The notes below the pieces were generated by a model. That model searched no databases, had not been told where the DNA came from, and saw nothing but the letters and a program-made list of their open reading frames with translations. A stretch of DNA of 64,000 nt. Source: Glaciecola sp048820975. Its GTDB lineage: Bacteria; Pseudomonadota; Gammaproteobacteria; Enterobacterales; Alteromonadaceae. Where the stretch lies: the NCBI RefSeq assembly GCF_048820975.1, contig NZ_JBMEUF010000001.1:2046001-2110000 (forward strand), read 5' to 3'. Position numbers and translations under genes: made by a program. This document shows positions 1-8,368 of this stretch, piece after piece (positions within the stretch are counted from its first letter, which is position 1; each line of letters opens with the position of its first letter).

Positions 1-16
1 TATAATTGGTCTTAGC

Positions 17-66
17 TTGACATTAGTTGCAATAGCAACTAATTTAGTTGTTATTGCAACTAAATT
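17..66 (+). promoter_or_regulatory. hppD promoter overlaid by two operator-like inverted repeats
   Basis: A consensus -35 box TTGACA lies at 17-22, and a -10-like TAATTT at 40-45 follows after 17 bp. A perfect dyad (TTAGTTGC, 4-nt spacer, GCAACTAA; 23-42) fills the promoter spacer. A second perfect dyad with 10-bp arms (AATTTAGTTG at 41-50, CAACTAAATT at 57-66) covers the -10 box and the predicted start site. The dyad centres are 21 bp apart, about two helical turns, so two repressor dimers could sit on the same face. The core TAGTTGC/GCAACTA resembles MarR-type sites, but the regulator itself is not in the window, so that assignment is inference. Confidence 0.7.
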
Positions 67-79
67 GAAGGTAAGAGAT

Positions 80-1171
80 ATGGCTGATTTATTTGAAAAT
101 CCGATGGGCTTAGATGGTTTTGAATTTGTGGAGTTTAGCTCACCGGAAAAAGGCATGTTAGAACCGGTATTTATTGCCATGGGGTTTACTCACGTTGCCA
201 ATCATAAATCAAAAGATGTGGCCCTATGGCGCCAAGGCGATATCAATTTTATTACTAATTATACTAAAAATAGCCCTGCATTTTACTATGCACAAGAGCA
301 TGGACCATCCGCTTGCGGCATGGCTTTTAGAGTAAAAAACGCCCAGCATGCCTACAAATTAGCACTTGAGAAAGGTGCTCAGCCTATTGATATGCAAACC
401 GGCGCTATGGAACTTAAATTACCCGCAATAAAGGGGATTGGCGGTGCAGCATTATATTTAATAGACCGCTACAAAGAAGGCGAAACAATTTACGACATAG
501 ATTTTGAGTGGATTGAAGGGCTTGATATCCATCCCCAAGGTTGCGGGTTCCATACGCTTGACCACCTTACCCACAATGTATATCGCGGACGGATGGCCTA
601 TTGGGCTAATTTCTACGAAAGTTTATTTAACTTCCGTGAAATTCGCTATTTCGATATTAAGGGCGAATACACGGGTTTGTTGTCAAAAGCCATGACTGCG
701 CCCGATGGCAAAATAAAGATTCCTTTAAATGAAGAGGCCGGTGCTAGTGGTGGTGGGCAAATAGAAGAATTTTTGATGGAATATAATGGTGAAGGTATTC
801 AGCACATTGCATTTGCATGTGATGACTTACCCGCTTGCTGGGACAGATTAAAAGCCATGGGCATGGAATTTATGACGCCTCCACCTAATACCTACTACGA
901 AATGCTAGAAGAGCGTTTACCCGGCCATGGCGAACCAATTGATGAATTAAAAGCGCGCGGGATACTTTTAGATGGCACAACCGAATCTGGAGAGCCTCGC
1001 TTACTACTACAAATATTCTCAGCGGCAATGCTAGGCCCTGTGTTTTTTGAGTTTATTCAGCGTAAACAAGATGATGGTTTTGGTGAAGGTAACTTCAAGG
1101 CATTATTTGAATCAATAGAGCGCGACCAAGTAGCGCGAGGTGTTGTGGGTGCTACAAAGGAAACTGCGTAA
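80..1171 (+). CDS. hppD: 4-hydroxyphenylpyruvate dioxygenase
   Basis: Converts 4-hydroxyphenylpyruvate to homogentisate in cytosolic tyrosine catabolism. The 363-residue product has the two VOC-type halves of HPPD. The C-terminal half shows the iron ligands in the expected motifs: His in FHTLDHLTHNVYRG, His in GEGIQHIAFACDD and Glu in PVFFEFIQRK. The start is the ATG at 80, preceded by a purine-rich GAAGGTAAGAG. An in-frame upstream TTG at 17 falls inside the -35 box and would add a 21-residue tail absent from the family. Its stop overlaps the next start by one base, so the downstream gene is translationally coupled. The double-dyad promoter suggests substrate-responsive repression. Confidence 0.96.
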   Translation: MADLFENPMGLDGFEFVEFSSPEKGMLEPVFIAMGFTHVANHKSKDVALWRQGDINFITNYTKNSPAFYYAQEHGPSACGMAFRVKNAQHAYKLALEKGAQPIDMQTGAMELKLPAIKGIGGAALYLIDRYKEGETIYDIDFEWIEGLDIHPQGCGFHTLDHLTHNVYRGRMAYWANFYESLFNFREIRYFDIKGEYTGLLSKAMTAPDGKIKIPLNEEAGASGGGQIEEFLMEYNGEGIQHIAFACDDLPACWDRLKAMGMEFMTPPPNTYYEMLEERLPGHGEPIDELKARGILLDGTTESGEPRLLLQIFSAAMLGPVFFEFIQRKQDDGFGEGNFKALFESIERDQVARGVVGATKETA

Positions 1172-1716
1172 TGATAGCCTTAAGCCGAATTCATCATGTT
1201 GCCTACAGATGTAATGATGCAAAAGAAACCGTGGCGTTTTATCAAAAAGTATTAAACATGGAGTTTCAGCTTGCGATTGCTGAAGACAAAGTGCCTTCTA
1301 CTCAAGCGCCCGACCCTTACATGCATGTGTTTTTAGATGCTGGAAATGGAAACGTTCTCGCTTTTTTTGAGTTACCTAATTCACCCGCCATGGGGCGTGA
1401 TGGCAACACACCAGAATGGGTTCAGCACATAGCATTTGAAGTAGCAAATGAAGAAGCTTTGCAAGCGGCAAAATTACACTTAGAAAGCGAAAATGTAAGT
1501 GTGCTTGGGCCTGTTGATCATGGGATCTTTAAATCACTATACTTCTTTGACCCTAATGGCCATAGAATTGAGCTAGCCGCAAATACAGGTACACCCGCTA
1601 TGATGAAAGAACTTAAGCGTGTGGCCCCTGCGATGTTAGAAGAATGGTCAATAACTAAACAAGCGCCGAAACACGCAGAATGGCTACACAATGGCCAAGG
1701 TTTCAAGGCGAAGTAA
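1171..1716 (+). CDS. VOC (glyoxalase/dioxygenase fold) protein of the tyrosine operon
   Basis: A 181-residue single-module-pair VOC protein. Candidate metal ligands are His8/His9 (RIHHVAY), Glu67 (AFFEL), His86 (VQHIAFEV) and Glu134 (GHRIEL). The DHG...YFFDPNGHRIEL stretch is of the kind seen in both glyoxalases and type I extradiol dioxygenases. A 45-residue tail after the fold (roughly 138-181) is extra. The gene sits between hppD and fahA with a 1-nt overlap upstream and a 24-nt gap downstream, so a role in aromatic ring catabolism is likely. Its reaction cannot be read from the sequence. Homogentisate dioxygenase (cupin type) and maleylacetoacetate isomerase are not in the window. Confidence 0.85.
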   Translation: MIALSRIHHVAYRCNDAKETVAFYQKVLNMEFQLAIAEDKVPSTQAPDPYMHVFLDAGNGNVLAFFELPNSPAMGRDGNTPEWVQHIAFEVANEEALQAAKLHLESENVSVLGPVDHGIFKSLYFFDPNGHRIELAANTGTPAMMKELKRVAPAMLEEWSITKQAPKHAEWLHNGQGFKAK

Positions 1717-1740
1717 AGCCTTACTAACAGGATTGAATAA

Positions 1741-2748
1741 ATGAAATTAGCTAGTTTAAAACACGGCCGTGATGGCCAATTAGTCATTGTGAATAAGAAT
1801 TTAACTAAGATGTGTAGCGCGCAAGTAGCAGCTCCTACTCTTCAGTATGCGCTCGATAATTGGGACCAAGTGATAGGCAAGCTTCAAGATTTATACCAGC
1901 AGCTAGAGAGTGGAGAAATTGAAGGTGAGCGCTATGATCCTACGCGCTTTGCGTCACCATTACCGCGCGCATTTCAATGGGCTGATGGCAGTGCTTATGT
2001 AAATCATGTTGAATTGGTGAGAAAAGCCCGTGGTGCTGAAATGCCTGAAAGTTTTTGGACTGATCCGCTAATGTATCAAGGCGGGTCTGATACCTTCTTA
2101 GGCCCAACAGACGATATATTAATGCCACAAGATGAAGGCTTTGGTATTGACTTTGAGGCCGAAGTAGCTGTTATTACCAATGACGTTCCTATGGGCGTTA
2201 GTGCTGATGACGCCTTAAATTATGTTCGCTTGGTAATGATTATGAACGACGTATCGCTTCGAGGTCTTATTCCTGGCGAATTAGCCAAAGGTTTTGGCTT
2301 TTTTCAATCTAAACCTTCCAGTGCTTTTAGCCCTGTATGCGTAACACCTGATGAGCTCGGGGACGCATGGCAAGGCGGAAAACTTCACTTACCCTTAGTC
2401 ACGCATTTTAATGGCAACAAGTTTGGTGAACCGAACGCGGGGATTGATATGACCTTTCATTTTGGACAATTGATTGCTCACGCTGCTAAAACGCGCCCTT
2501 TGAGCACCGGAACAATAATTGGCTCAGGCACCGTATCAAATAAGTTAAATGGCGAAGCAGGCAAATCTATTGACGAGGGTGGTGCAGGCTACAGCTGCAT
2601 TGCCGAGGTACGCATGATTGAAACCATTAGAACGGGCCAAGCAAAAACACCGTTTATGAAGTTTGGCGATTATGTGAGTATTGAAATGTTTGATAACAAT
2701 CATCAATCTATCTTTGGCCAAATATCACAAACAGTAAAACAATATTAA
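1741..2748 (+). CDS. fahA: fumarylacetoacetase / FAH family hydrolase
   Basis: Last step of tyrosine breakdown: hydrolysis of fumarylacetoacetate to fumarate and acetoacetate. The 335-residue protein has the short bacterial FAH architecture, with an N-terminal extension (about 1-80) and the FAH core from about residue 85. Metal-binding acidic residues are in GIDFEAEVAVIT, and MIMNDVSLRG and GSGTVSNK are typical FAH loops. The ATG is preceded by AGGATTGAATAA. It closes the hppD-VOC-fahA operon. Length and order match tyrosine operons of marine gammaproteobacteria, so fumarylacetoacetase is preferred over generic acylpyruvase. Confidence 0.92.
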   Translation: MKLASLKHGRDGQLVIVNKNLTKMCSAQVAAPTLQYALDNWDQVIGKLQDLYQQLESGEIEGERYDPTRFASPLPRAFQWADGSAYVNHVELVRKARGAEMPESFWTDPLMYQGGSDTFLGPTDDILMPQDEGFGIDFEAEVAVITNDVPMGVSADDALNYVRLVMIMNDVSLRGLIPGELAKGFGFFQSKPSSAFSPVCVTPDELGDAWQGGKLHLPLVTHFNGNKFGEPNAGIDMTFHFGQLIAHAAKTRPLSTGTIIGSGTVSNKLNGEAGKSIDEGGAGYSCIAEVRMIETIRTGQAKTPFMKFGDYVSIEMFDNNHQSIFGQISQTVKQY

Positions 2749-2768
2749 AGTCTACCTTTGATAAAGCA

Positions 2769-2800
2769 AACGCTTGTTCGTATTACTAATTACAAGCGTT
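2769..2800 (+). terminator. hairpin downstream of fahA
   Basis: Inverted repeat AACGCTTGT (2769-2777) and ACAAGCGTT (2792-2800) with a 14-nt loop lies 20 bases after the fahA stop. No clear T-run follows, so it may be a weak or factor-assisted terminator rather than a classical intrinsic one. Confidence 0.4.
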
Positions 2801-2931
2801 AGCCTTATCACGACTTTGGTTTAACGCAATTAAAAAGCCGTTTAAAAGTAAATTGGGCTGCACCGCATTATTCTCTTGCTTGCCTTGAGTTTATCAGGTA
2901 AAAAGCACCAAATTTCTACTAGGCCACTTAA

Positions 2932-3600
2932 GTGCAAGCCAAAAAGCAACTTACTCACAACAGTCAAACCCCACTAGATTCGTTATTTGAAAATATTGCC
3001 CAAGATATTATTGAACAGGGATATAGCATTCAACGTAAAGCCATTCCAAAAGAGTTAAGTGATATTCTTTACTTTCATCTAAGTAATATGGCCGAATATA
3101 AGTTTAGTGATGCCAGTATTGGCCGGCAGTTTAGCCAGCAGTTAGATGAAACTGTGCGCAACGATACAATATCGTGGATACACGGAAACAGCCCGGCTGG
3201 TGCTCAGTGGCTAAGCTGGACACAAGCCTTACAAAGTTACTTAAATCGTAGACTGTTTCTTGGTTTATTTTCGTTTGAAAGTCATTTCGCTCATTACGCA
3301 AAAGGACATTTTTACAAGCGCCATTTAGATGCATTTAAAGGACAAGCCAACCGAGTATTATCTTTGGTGAGTTACCTCAATCCTGATTGGAAATCGAGCA
3401 ACGGGGGGGAACTGGTTATCTATAAAAGCGCTAGTGATCAAATAGGTACGAAGGTTTTACCTGAATACGGCACTATTGTAGTATTTTTAAGTGAAGAGTT
3501 TGAGCATGAAGTAAAACAAGCTTTGCAAGACCGATACTCAATAGCCGGCTGGTTTAGGGTGAACACAAGCACCGCTGACAAGATTGATCCGCCATTATAA
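2932..3600 (+). CDS. PHD-type 2-oxoglutarate/Fe(II) prolyl-hydroxylase homologue
   Basis: A double-stranded beta-helix 2OG oxygenase of 222 residues. The facial triad is His131 and Asp133 (YKRHLDAF) and His192 (EEFEHEV), and Arg201 (QDRYSIAGWFR) should bind the 2-oxoglutarate carboxylate. The block GQANRVLSLVSYLNPDW then GGEL resembles bacterial PHD-like hydroxylases such as the Pseudomonas enzyme reported to hydroxylate a proline of EF-Tu. By family, the substrate is probably a protein prolyl residue rather than a small molecule. The start is assigned to GTG at 2932 with only a poor ribosome-binding site and is uncertain. The next gene on the same strand encodes the translation factor EfpL. 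Confidence 0.82.
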   Translation: MQAKKQLTHNSQTPLDSLFENIAQDIIEQGYSIQRKAIPKELSDILYFHLSNMAEYKFSDASIGRQFSQQLDETVRNDTISWIHGNSPAGAQWLSWTQALQSYLNRRLFLGLFSFESHFAHYAKGHFYKRHLDAFKGQANRVLSLVSYLNPDWKSSNGGELVIYKSASDQIGTKVLPEYGTIVVFLSEEFEHEVKQALQDRYSIAGWFRVNTSTADKIDPPL

Positions 3601-3699
3601 AAGTATTTACGCTGCATGAAACTCTTTGTGCGCATTTTTATTTTATGCCTGTTAAGTTCGTGTTATTTTATACCTTTCAATTATAGTAAAGAGCTAGTA

Positions 3700-4266
3700 A
3701 TGCCTAAAGCCAGTGAAATAAAAAAGAATGCCGCCATTGAGCACAATGGGAAAGTATTTTTAGTTAAAGATATTAAGAAATTAACCCCAAGTGGCCGAGC
3801 AGGTGCAAGCTTATATCGCATGCGTTTGTATGAAGTATCTACTGGCGCTAAAGCTGACGAAAGTTTTAAAGCTGACGAAATGATTAACACCGCAGAATTT
3901 CATAAAAAGAAAGTGATGTTCTCGTACGTTGATGGCACCGAATATGTATTTATGGACAATGAAGATTACACGCCATATTCATTAGACAAAGACGTTATAG
4001 AAGATGAGCTTTTATTCATTACCGAAGAAACGGAAGGCTTAAACGCCCTAATGGTAGACGGCCGCCCAGTTGGCATAGAATTACCTGCCTCAGTTGATTT
4101 AGTGATCACCGAAACTGACCCGTCAATTAAAGGCGCATCAGCAAGTGCTCGCACCAAGCCAGCCACCTTGAGTACAGGCTTAGTGGTGCAAGTACCTGAG
4201 TACATTGCCGCAGGCGAAAAAGTTAAAATTAATACCGCTGAGCAAAAATTTACTAGCCGCGCTTAA
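3700..4266 (+). CDS. yeiP: EF-P-like translation factor EfpL (YeiP)
   Basis: Elongation-factor-P paralogue that relieves ribosome stalling at difficult peptide motifs. The 188 residues give the family length: KOW-like N-terminal domain (about 1-65), then two OB-like domains, ending in the conserved GEKVKINTAEQKF block. Domain I carries the EfpL-type tip loop KLTPSGRAGASLYRMRL, with Arg33 at the tip where classical EF-P has a modified lysine. The ATG at 3700 was chosen because the family begins MPKASEIKK. The longer reading frame from 3616 would add 28 hydrophobic residues not found in YeiP. It follows the PHD-like hydroxylase by 99 nt. Its last four bases overlap the convergent gmhB. Confidence 0.94.
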   Translation: MPKASEIKKNAAIEHNGKVFLVKDIKKLTPSGRAGASLYRMRLYEVSTGAKADESFKADEMINTAEFHKKKVMFSYVDGTEYVFMDNEDYTPYSLDKDVIEDELLFITEETEGLNALMVDGRPVGIELPASVDLVITETDPSIKGASASARTKPATLSTGLVVQVPEYIAAGEKVKINTAEQKFTSRA

Positions 4267-4838
4267 TCACTTTTCTTAAGTGTTTCAGGTAACATAAATT
4301 GTAATGTGGGCATAACCTTATGCGCCAATTTGGCATCATCTTGCGTATATTCGTGCCCACTTTCAACTAAAACATTCACCCCTATTCCCGCATTAATACC
4401 CGCTTGAACATCTGACACTTTGTCGCCAAACAATATGGATTGACTCAAGTTAATTCCATGGTCTTTTTGGGCTTGAAGAATCATGCCAGGCTTTGGTTTT
4501 CTGCATTCACAGTCAATGTTATACGGCGGTAAGCCTTCTTTTTTATGATGCGGGCAAAAATATACATGAGTAATATTTACGCCTTTTCCGGCAAATGCTT
4601 TTAGCATCCAGTCAGTTAATTCTTGAAATTGCGCTTCGGTGTAATAACCACGGCCAATCCCCGCTTGGTTCGTAATAATGATGAGTGCAAACCCTGCATC
4701 TTGGTATTGCTTGCAGGCATCAATTACACCATCTATGAATTTAAAATCTTCAATTTTATAAAGGTAGTTTACTTCTTTATTAATAACGCCATCGCGGTCA
4801 ATAAAAACAGCTTTTTGTAAAGTATTAGAAGAAGACAA
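4263..4838 (-). CDS. gmhB: D-glycero-beta-D-manno-heptose-1,7-bisphosphate 7-phosphatase
   Basis: HAD-superfamily phosphatase that removes the C7 phosphate of heptose bisphosphate during ADP-heptose synthesis for lipopolysaccharide core. Motif I is FIDRDGVIN (nucleophile and acid/base Asp), motif II IIITNQAGIGRG, and motif III/IV KPGMILQA...LFGDKVSDV. The zinc-binding insertion is visible as CPHH then CECRKPKPG. The length of 191 residues is normal for GmhB and distinguishes it from the bifunctional histidinol phosphatase. It is monocistronic, convergent with yeiP, with a 4-nt overlap at the stops. Confidence 0.93.
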   Translation of the reverse strand: MSSSNTLQKAVFIDRDGVINKEVNYLYKIEDFKFIDGVIDACKQYQDAGFALIIITNQAGIGRGYYTEAQFQELTDWMLKAFAGKGVNITHVYFCPHHKKEGLPPYNIDCECRKPKPGMILQAQKDHGINLSQSILFGDKVSDVQAGINAGIGVNVLVESGHEYTQDDAKLAHKVMPTLQFMLPETLKKSD

Positions 4839-4977
4839 AATAATTCCTGTGAGTTAAATGCGCTTTATGCATAGATGATGTAGCCACTGCCAGTGATTGA
4901 TTATTTAAATCAACGAGTGTAATTATATCGGTATTATACGTTTTAGCTTGCCAAATATGTACAATAACATGCTGCTT

Positions 4978-6117
4978 TTAGGTTAAGCTAAATGCTTGTT
5001 CGGCAAAAGTTTCGCCATTAATAAGTATGCTTATTTTATGCTTACCTGAATAATATTTTCGCGTAGTTACCGTTTTAAAACTATGCTTTTTAGTTAACGT
5101 AAGTCCGCCATTATTTACCGGCAAAACTACACTTTTCCATTTAAACACCTTTGGACTCAAGGTACCATTCGCTTTTTGATGATGCACCACGTAATCAATT
5201 AATAGTTTTTGTGGGGTACTAATTGCATTTTTAATGTGTAATGTAATGACTTGTTCATTACCCTTAACTACTAAAGTATGCGCCAATGTTAGTTCCAGCT
5301 CTTGAATGCTAGCCGGTGCATATCCCAACATATTTAATACAGTTACATTGCCTTTTTTAATAAGTGTTCTACAAGCATGCTTTAGCAGTTTTTGCCGAAT
5401 AGGCTTATCATCTTGCCACCACTTTAGGGCTATATTGGCCACTAAGTCAGGATGATGCTTTGCTATATCATTTAAACTATTCGCCACCGAGCGCCTTACA
5501 TATTCAGACTCATCATCTTTTAACTGCTCAAGCAGTGGTAATATTAGCTGAGGGGACTGCACAAAAGCGTGTAGGCGAAGTCCCCAAGGTAGCAAAGGTC
5601 TGCTGCCTTCTGATACTAAACGCCTAACATGTAGGTTACTGTCATGCGCCCAAGTCTCCAACACAGCAAGGGTTTTGCATTGCAATTGTTCTAGCAACGG
5701 TCTAATGGCAAACTCAGCACTAAAGCGCTTAGTGCATTCTTTTAAGCTTTGCATGCCAAGTTCAAAACGCTCATCAGGTAGCAGTAAAATCGCATCTGAA
5801 ATGTATTGCACCACCGGCATAATTGTCCAGCCTGCAATGTAGCCTTCAGCATGCTCAAAATTAAGTGTTTCGCCTTGTGAAGGCTTATCTAAAGCGCTTT
5901 CAATAATTTGCGTGGCCTTGGTGAAGTCTTGCGGCATGTGCACTAGAAGGGCCTTAGTTATTTGCTTTGAGCGCGCCTTCATTTCTAATTTGGCTAAGCC
6001 TGCGCTAGCCATTTTTATAAATTCTTTTAGATTAAAACTAGGATCGTAACTGACTAAAACTTTTGCCAAGTGGGTAACAGTTTTGGTATTAAATTTATCT
6101 TTAAATAACTCTGCCAT
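4978..6117 (-). CDS. alkC: DNA alkylation repair glycosylase AlkC with Ig-like tail
   Basis: HEAT-like-repeat DNA glycosylase of the AlkC/AlkD class, which excises alkylated purines. The N-terminal 270 residues are alpha-helical repeats and include the diagnostic block VRRLVSEGSRPLLPWG followed by SEYVRRSVANSLNDIAKHHPDLV. Residues of about 275-379 change character to beta-rich segments (ELELTLAHTLVVKGNEQV, YYSGKHKISILINGE), matching the Ig-like C-terminal domain described for the long AlkC subfamily. The start ATG lies 5 nt downstream of the thrE-like stop, so it is probably the last gene of an operon with the exporter and a binding protein. That linkage has no obvious functional logic. Confidence 0.9.
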   Translation of the reverse strand: MAELFKDKFNTKTVTHLAKVLVSYDPSFNLKEFIKMASAGLAKLEMKARSKQITKALLVHMPQDFTKATQIIESALDKPSQGETLNFEHAEGYIAGWTIMPVVQYISDAILLLPDERFELGMQSLKECTKRFSAEFAIRPLLEQLQCKTLAVLETWAHDSNLHVRRLVSEGSRPLLPWGLRLHAFVQSPQLILPLLEQLKDDESEYVRRSVANSLNDIAKHHPDLVANIALKWWQDDKPIRQKLLKHACRTLIKKGNVTVLNMLGYAPASIQELELTLAHTLVVKGNEQVITLHIKNAISTPQKLLIDYVVHHQKANGTLSPKVFKWKSVVLPVNNGGLTLTKKHSFKTVTTRKYYSGKHKISILINGETFAEQAFSLT

Positions 6118-6122
6118 GCTTT

Positions 6123-7361
6123 TTACAATGCTTTTCGGGTAGGCATAACAACATTGGCAAATATTAAACCAGCCACTAAAGACATGAAGATAACAAACGT
6201 TTCTTGACCTATATGTTCTGCTTGAACAAAATCTTTACCCGACACAAATGAATTCAGGCCAATATAGGTTTTAGAACCCGGCACAAGCACGATTAAACCC
6301 TGCATTAAAACAATACTAGTTGGGGCGTTGGTAATACGCGAAAACACATTGGCAAATACACCTACTGCAAATGCGCCGGCAAAAGTCCCTAAGCCAAACT
6401 CTAAATATTTTGCTGCCCAGTAGGTGGAAAAGTAGCCCACGAACCCACAAGTGATAGCCCAATGAGCATGCTTTAAACGAATATTAAATATAGGAACCAG
6501 CGCAGTACACAGCACCAAAACAGCCACGAATAATGACCATTCAGGCAAGCGAATCAGTGGGTTATGCTCTATTTCACTAAATAAAGCGAAGCCAAGTGAT
6601 ATACCTAAAAACGCGCCAAAATACAGTTTAAATAACTGCATTAAAGCATCCATAACACGGGCTGTACCGCTTACCACGTTTCGTGATGACAATTCAGCAA
6701 GGCCTATTGCTAGGGCTAAACCTGGAATGAATATAATAATGGAAGAAAGTACTACTAAACGAATGTTAATACCCGGTTCTAAGTAATGAGCAATTGCACA
6801 TGCTAATACACCAGCTACTAAGGCTACCGCGGGCTCAAGCATGTAAGCCACTCTTCTAGAATGCTGTGACCAAAACACAAATAGGTACATTACAATACCA
6901 ATGGCTCCGGTAGCTACAGCATCTAACAACGATGCCCCCATCAATACAGAAAATGCACCGGTTGCAAAGCAAAATGCGGTTCCCATGCCCAAGGGGTGCA
7001 TAAATTTTATTTCTTGGTCTATGTAGGTTAAGCGCTCATCAGCTTCAATGAGTGATAATTTACCGTCTATTAGCGCACTAACCAGCTCATCGGTTCGCGC
7101 TAAAGAGCCTAAATCAAGCTCGCCAGGTTGTACTCTGGCTGCATGATTATACTCCTCTTCATGTTTGTCACTCCAAATCACGAATGTAAGCGAGGTAGGG
7201 GTGGAGATAAAACTAGCGTTAACATTTAGGTAAGCTGCAACTTCATTTAGGTGAGCTTCTAGGCGAAAGGCCGGCGTTCCGTATTTGTGCAGCATTTTGC
7301 CAAGCTTAACGATAAATCGACGGGTGTGGATAAAATCTGTTTTGTCCAATATAAATCTCAA
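6123..7361 (-). CDS. threonine/serine exporter-like protein (ThrE family, fused halves)
   Basis: Inner-membrane exporter of the ThrE family. The soluble N-terminal domain (about 1-120) has KLGKMLHKYGTPAFRLE and PTSLTFVIW, typical of the DUF1212 part. It is followed by about ten hydrophobic segments covering both the ThrE domain (HPLGMGTAFCFATGAFSVL, FIPGLALAIGLAELSSRNVVSG) and the C-terminal repeat (WAAKYLEFGLGTFAGAFAVG, GLIVLVPGSKTYIG). Both halves are in a single 412-residue chain, whereas some bacteria encode them separately. By family it exports threonine, serine or small dipeptides, and the actual substrate is unknown. It lies 22 nt after the upstream binding protein and 5 nt before alkC. 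Confidence 0.86.
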   Translation of the reverse strand: MRFILDKTDFIHTRRFIVKLGKMLHKYGTPAFRLEAHLNEVAAYLNVNASFISTPTSLTFVIWSDKHEEEYNHAARVQPGELDLGSLARTDELVSALIDGKLSLIEADERLTYIDQEIKFMHPLGMGTAFCFATGAFSVLMGASLLDAVATGAIGIVMYLFVFWSQHSRRVAYMLEPAVALVAGVLACAIAHYLEPGINIRLVVLSSIIIFIPGLALAIGLAELSSRNVVSGTARVMDALMQLFKLYFGAFLGISLGFALFSEIEHNPLIRLPEWSLFVAVLVLCTALVPIFNIRLKHAHWAITCGFVGYFSTYWAAKYLEFGLGTFAGAFAVGVFANVFSRITNAPTSIVLMQGLIVLVPGSKTYIGLNSFVSGKDFVQAEHIGQETFVIFMSLVAGLIFANVVMPTRKAL

Positions 7362-7383
7362 TAGGTACTAAATAGGCCTCGCC

Positions 7384-8241
7384 TTAAAGCGAGTAAGGAA
7401 CGTTATACTTTTCGAATATTTGCTTTACTTTCCCGTCTCTTATAACAGAAAACAAGGCTACATCGAAAGCTTTTTGAAAATCATCAGCGTATGGAAAGTT
7501 GCCTGAGCGAATGCCAGGCTCGGAATACCCTACATATGCAAGTTGCCTATCTAGTTCTTCAAAAACTTGAATGTTATGAATAGGCGCTGAATTTTTGTGC
7601 GCCTCAGTGTCGGCTAATACCTGTTGGTATGATGCTAATTCCGTTACCGCGCAATCTACAACGGTTTTATTTACGCCGCGCACCATTAATTCAATATTGG
7701 GAAACTCAAAAAATTGGATTTCATCAGCATAGTTATTGCGAATACTTGCTCCGACCCAACCATCGTACCCCCCAATAATACCTATAGTTTGTGTCACATA
7801 GTCTTCAGGCCACACGTCCCCTTTTTTTATAGACGACTCATTGTTGCAAATTGTTACCAGGCTTTCTTTATATAATGGGTGGGAGTATGGATACAAATAT
7901 GGCCAGTCATGGCCATGAAAGTAAGCGCCAGCTAAGGCAAAGTACTTCCCTTGCTTTAGCAATTTTTTCCCCGTAGACCAAGGTTTAGCTTCAATCACAA
8001 CCCTATAGTCTTCAAGCTGTTGGTTCACCAAACTAATTATATCTACAATAATACCCGCTGGCGCTTCGTCTTGCTCAAAGCTATAAGGTTTAAAATTTGC
8101 ATCCACTATAAATGTTACCAATGTTTTAGGCACTGGCTCTTTTGAATCAAGCTTCTGTTGAGCGAACAAATAGGGTGACGCAAACGTTGAGAACGTTAGC
8201 ATCATGATGTAAATTAAGAGGCTAAAAAATGAACTGTTCAT
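7384..8241 (-). CDS. family 3 solute-binding-type periplasmic protein
   Basis: A signal peptide (about residues 1-27, ending near TFASPYLFAQQ) precedes a type 2 periplasmic binding fold. TFIVDANFKPYSFEQDEAPAGIIVDIISLV is the opening typical of amino-acid-binding family 3 proteins, and the C-terminus ends FSVIRDGKVKQIFEKYNV. No ABC permease or ATPase is near, so it may act in sensing or work with an unlinked transporter. It is the first gene of a run leading to the ThrE-like exporter and alkC. A gene pair of the same general fold is divergently transcribed. Confidence 0.82.
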   Translation of the reverse strand: MNSSFFSLLIYIMMLTFSTFASPYLFAQQKLDSKEPVPKTLVTFIVDANFKPYSFEQDEAPAGIIVDIISLVNQQLEDYRVVIEAKPWSTGKKLLKQGKYFALAGAYFHGHDWPYLYPYSHPLYKESLVTICNNESSIKKGDVWPEDYVTQTIGIIGGYDGWVGASIRNNYADEIQFFEFPNIELMVRGVNKTVVDCAVTELASYQQVLADTEAHKNSAPIHNIQVFEELDRQLAYVGYSEPGIRSGNFPYADDFQKAFDVALFSVIRDGKVKQIFEKYNVPYSL

Positions 8242-8329
8242 ATGGCAAGCGTATGCGACCTTGGCTACTGGGTCAAGGAAATAAGCTTCTCAATTTGAAA
8301 TTGCGATAAAGCATGATATTGTAAAGCAC

Positions 8330-8346
8330 TGATGATTAATTCATCA
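8330..8346. promoter_or_regulatory. dyad between divergent binding-protein genes
   Basis: The inverted repeat TGATGA (8330-8335), 5-nt spacer, TCATCA (8341-8346) sits in the 127-bp divergent intergenic region, 22 nt before the plus-strand start. It is a possible operator; no regulator is linked. Confidence 0.3.
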
Positions 8347-8368
8347 ATTTCCTAGCTTTGGAGAATAC

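Noticed and set aside
3616..3699. N-terminal hydrophobic extension of YeiP as a signal peptide
   Set aside because: EfpL/YeiP is cytosolic and the family starts at MPKASEIKK; the upstream frame is chance.
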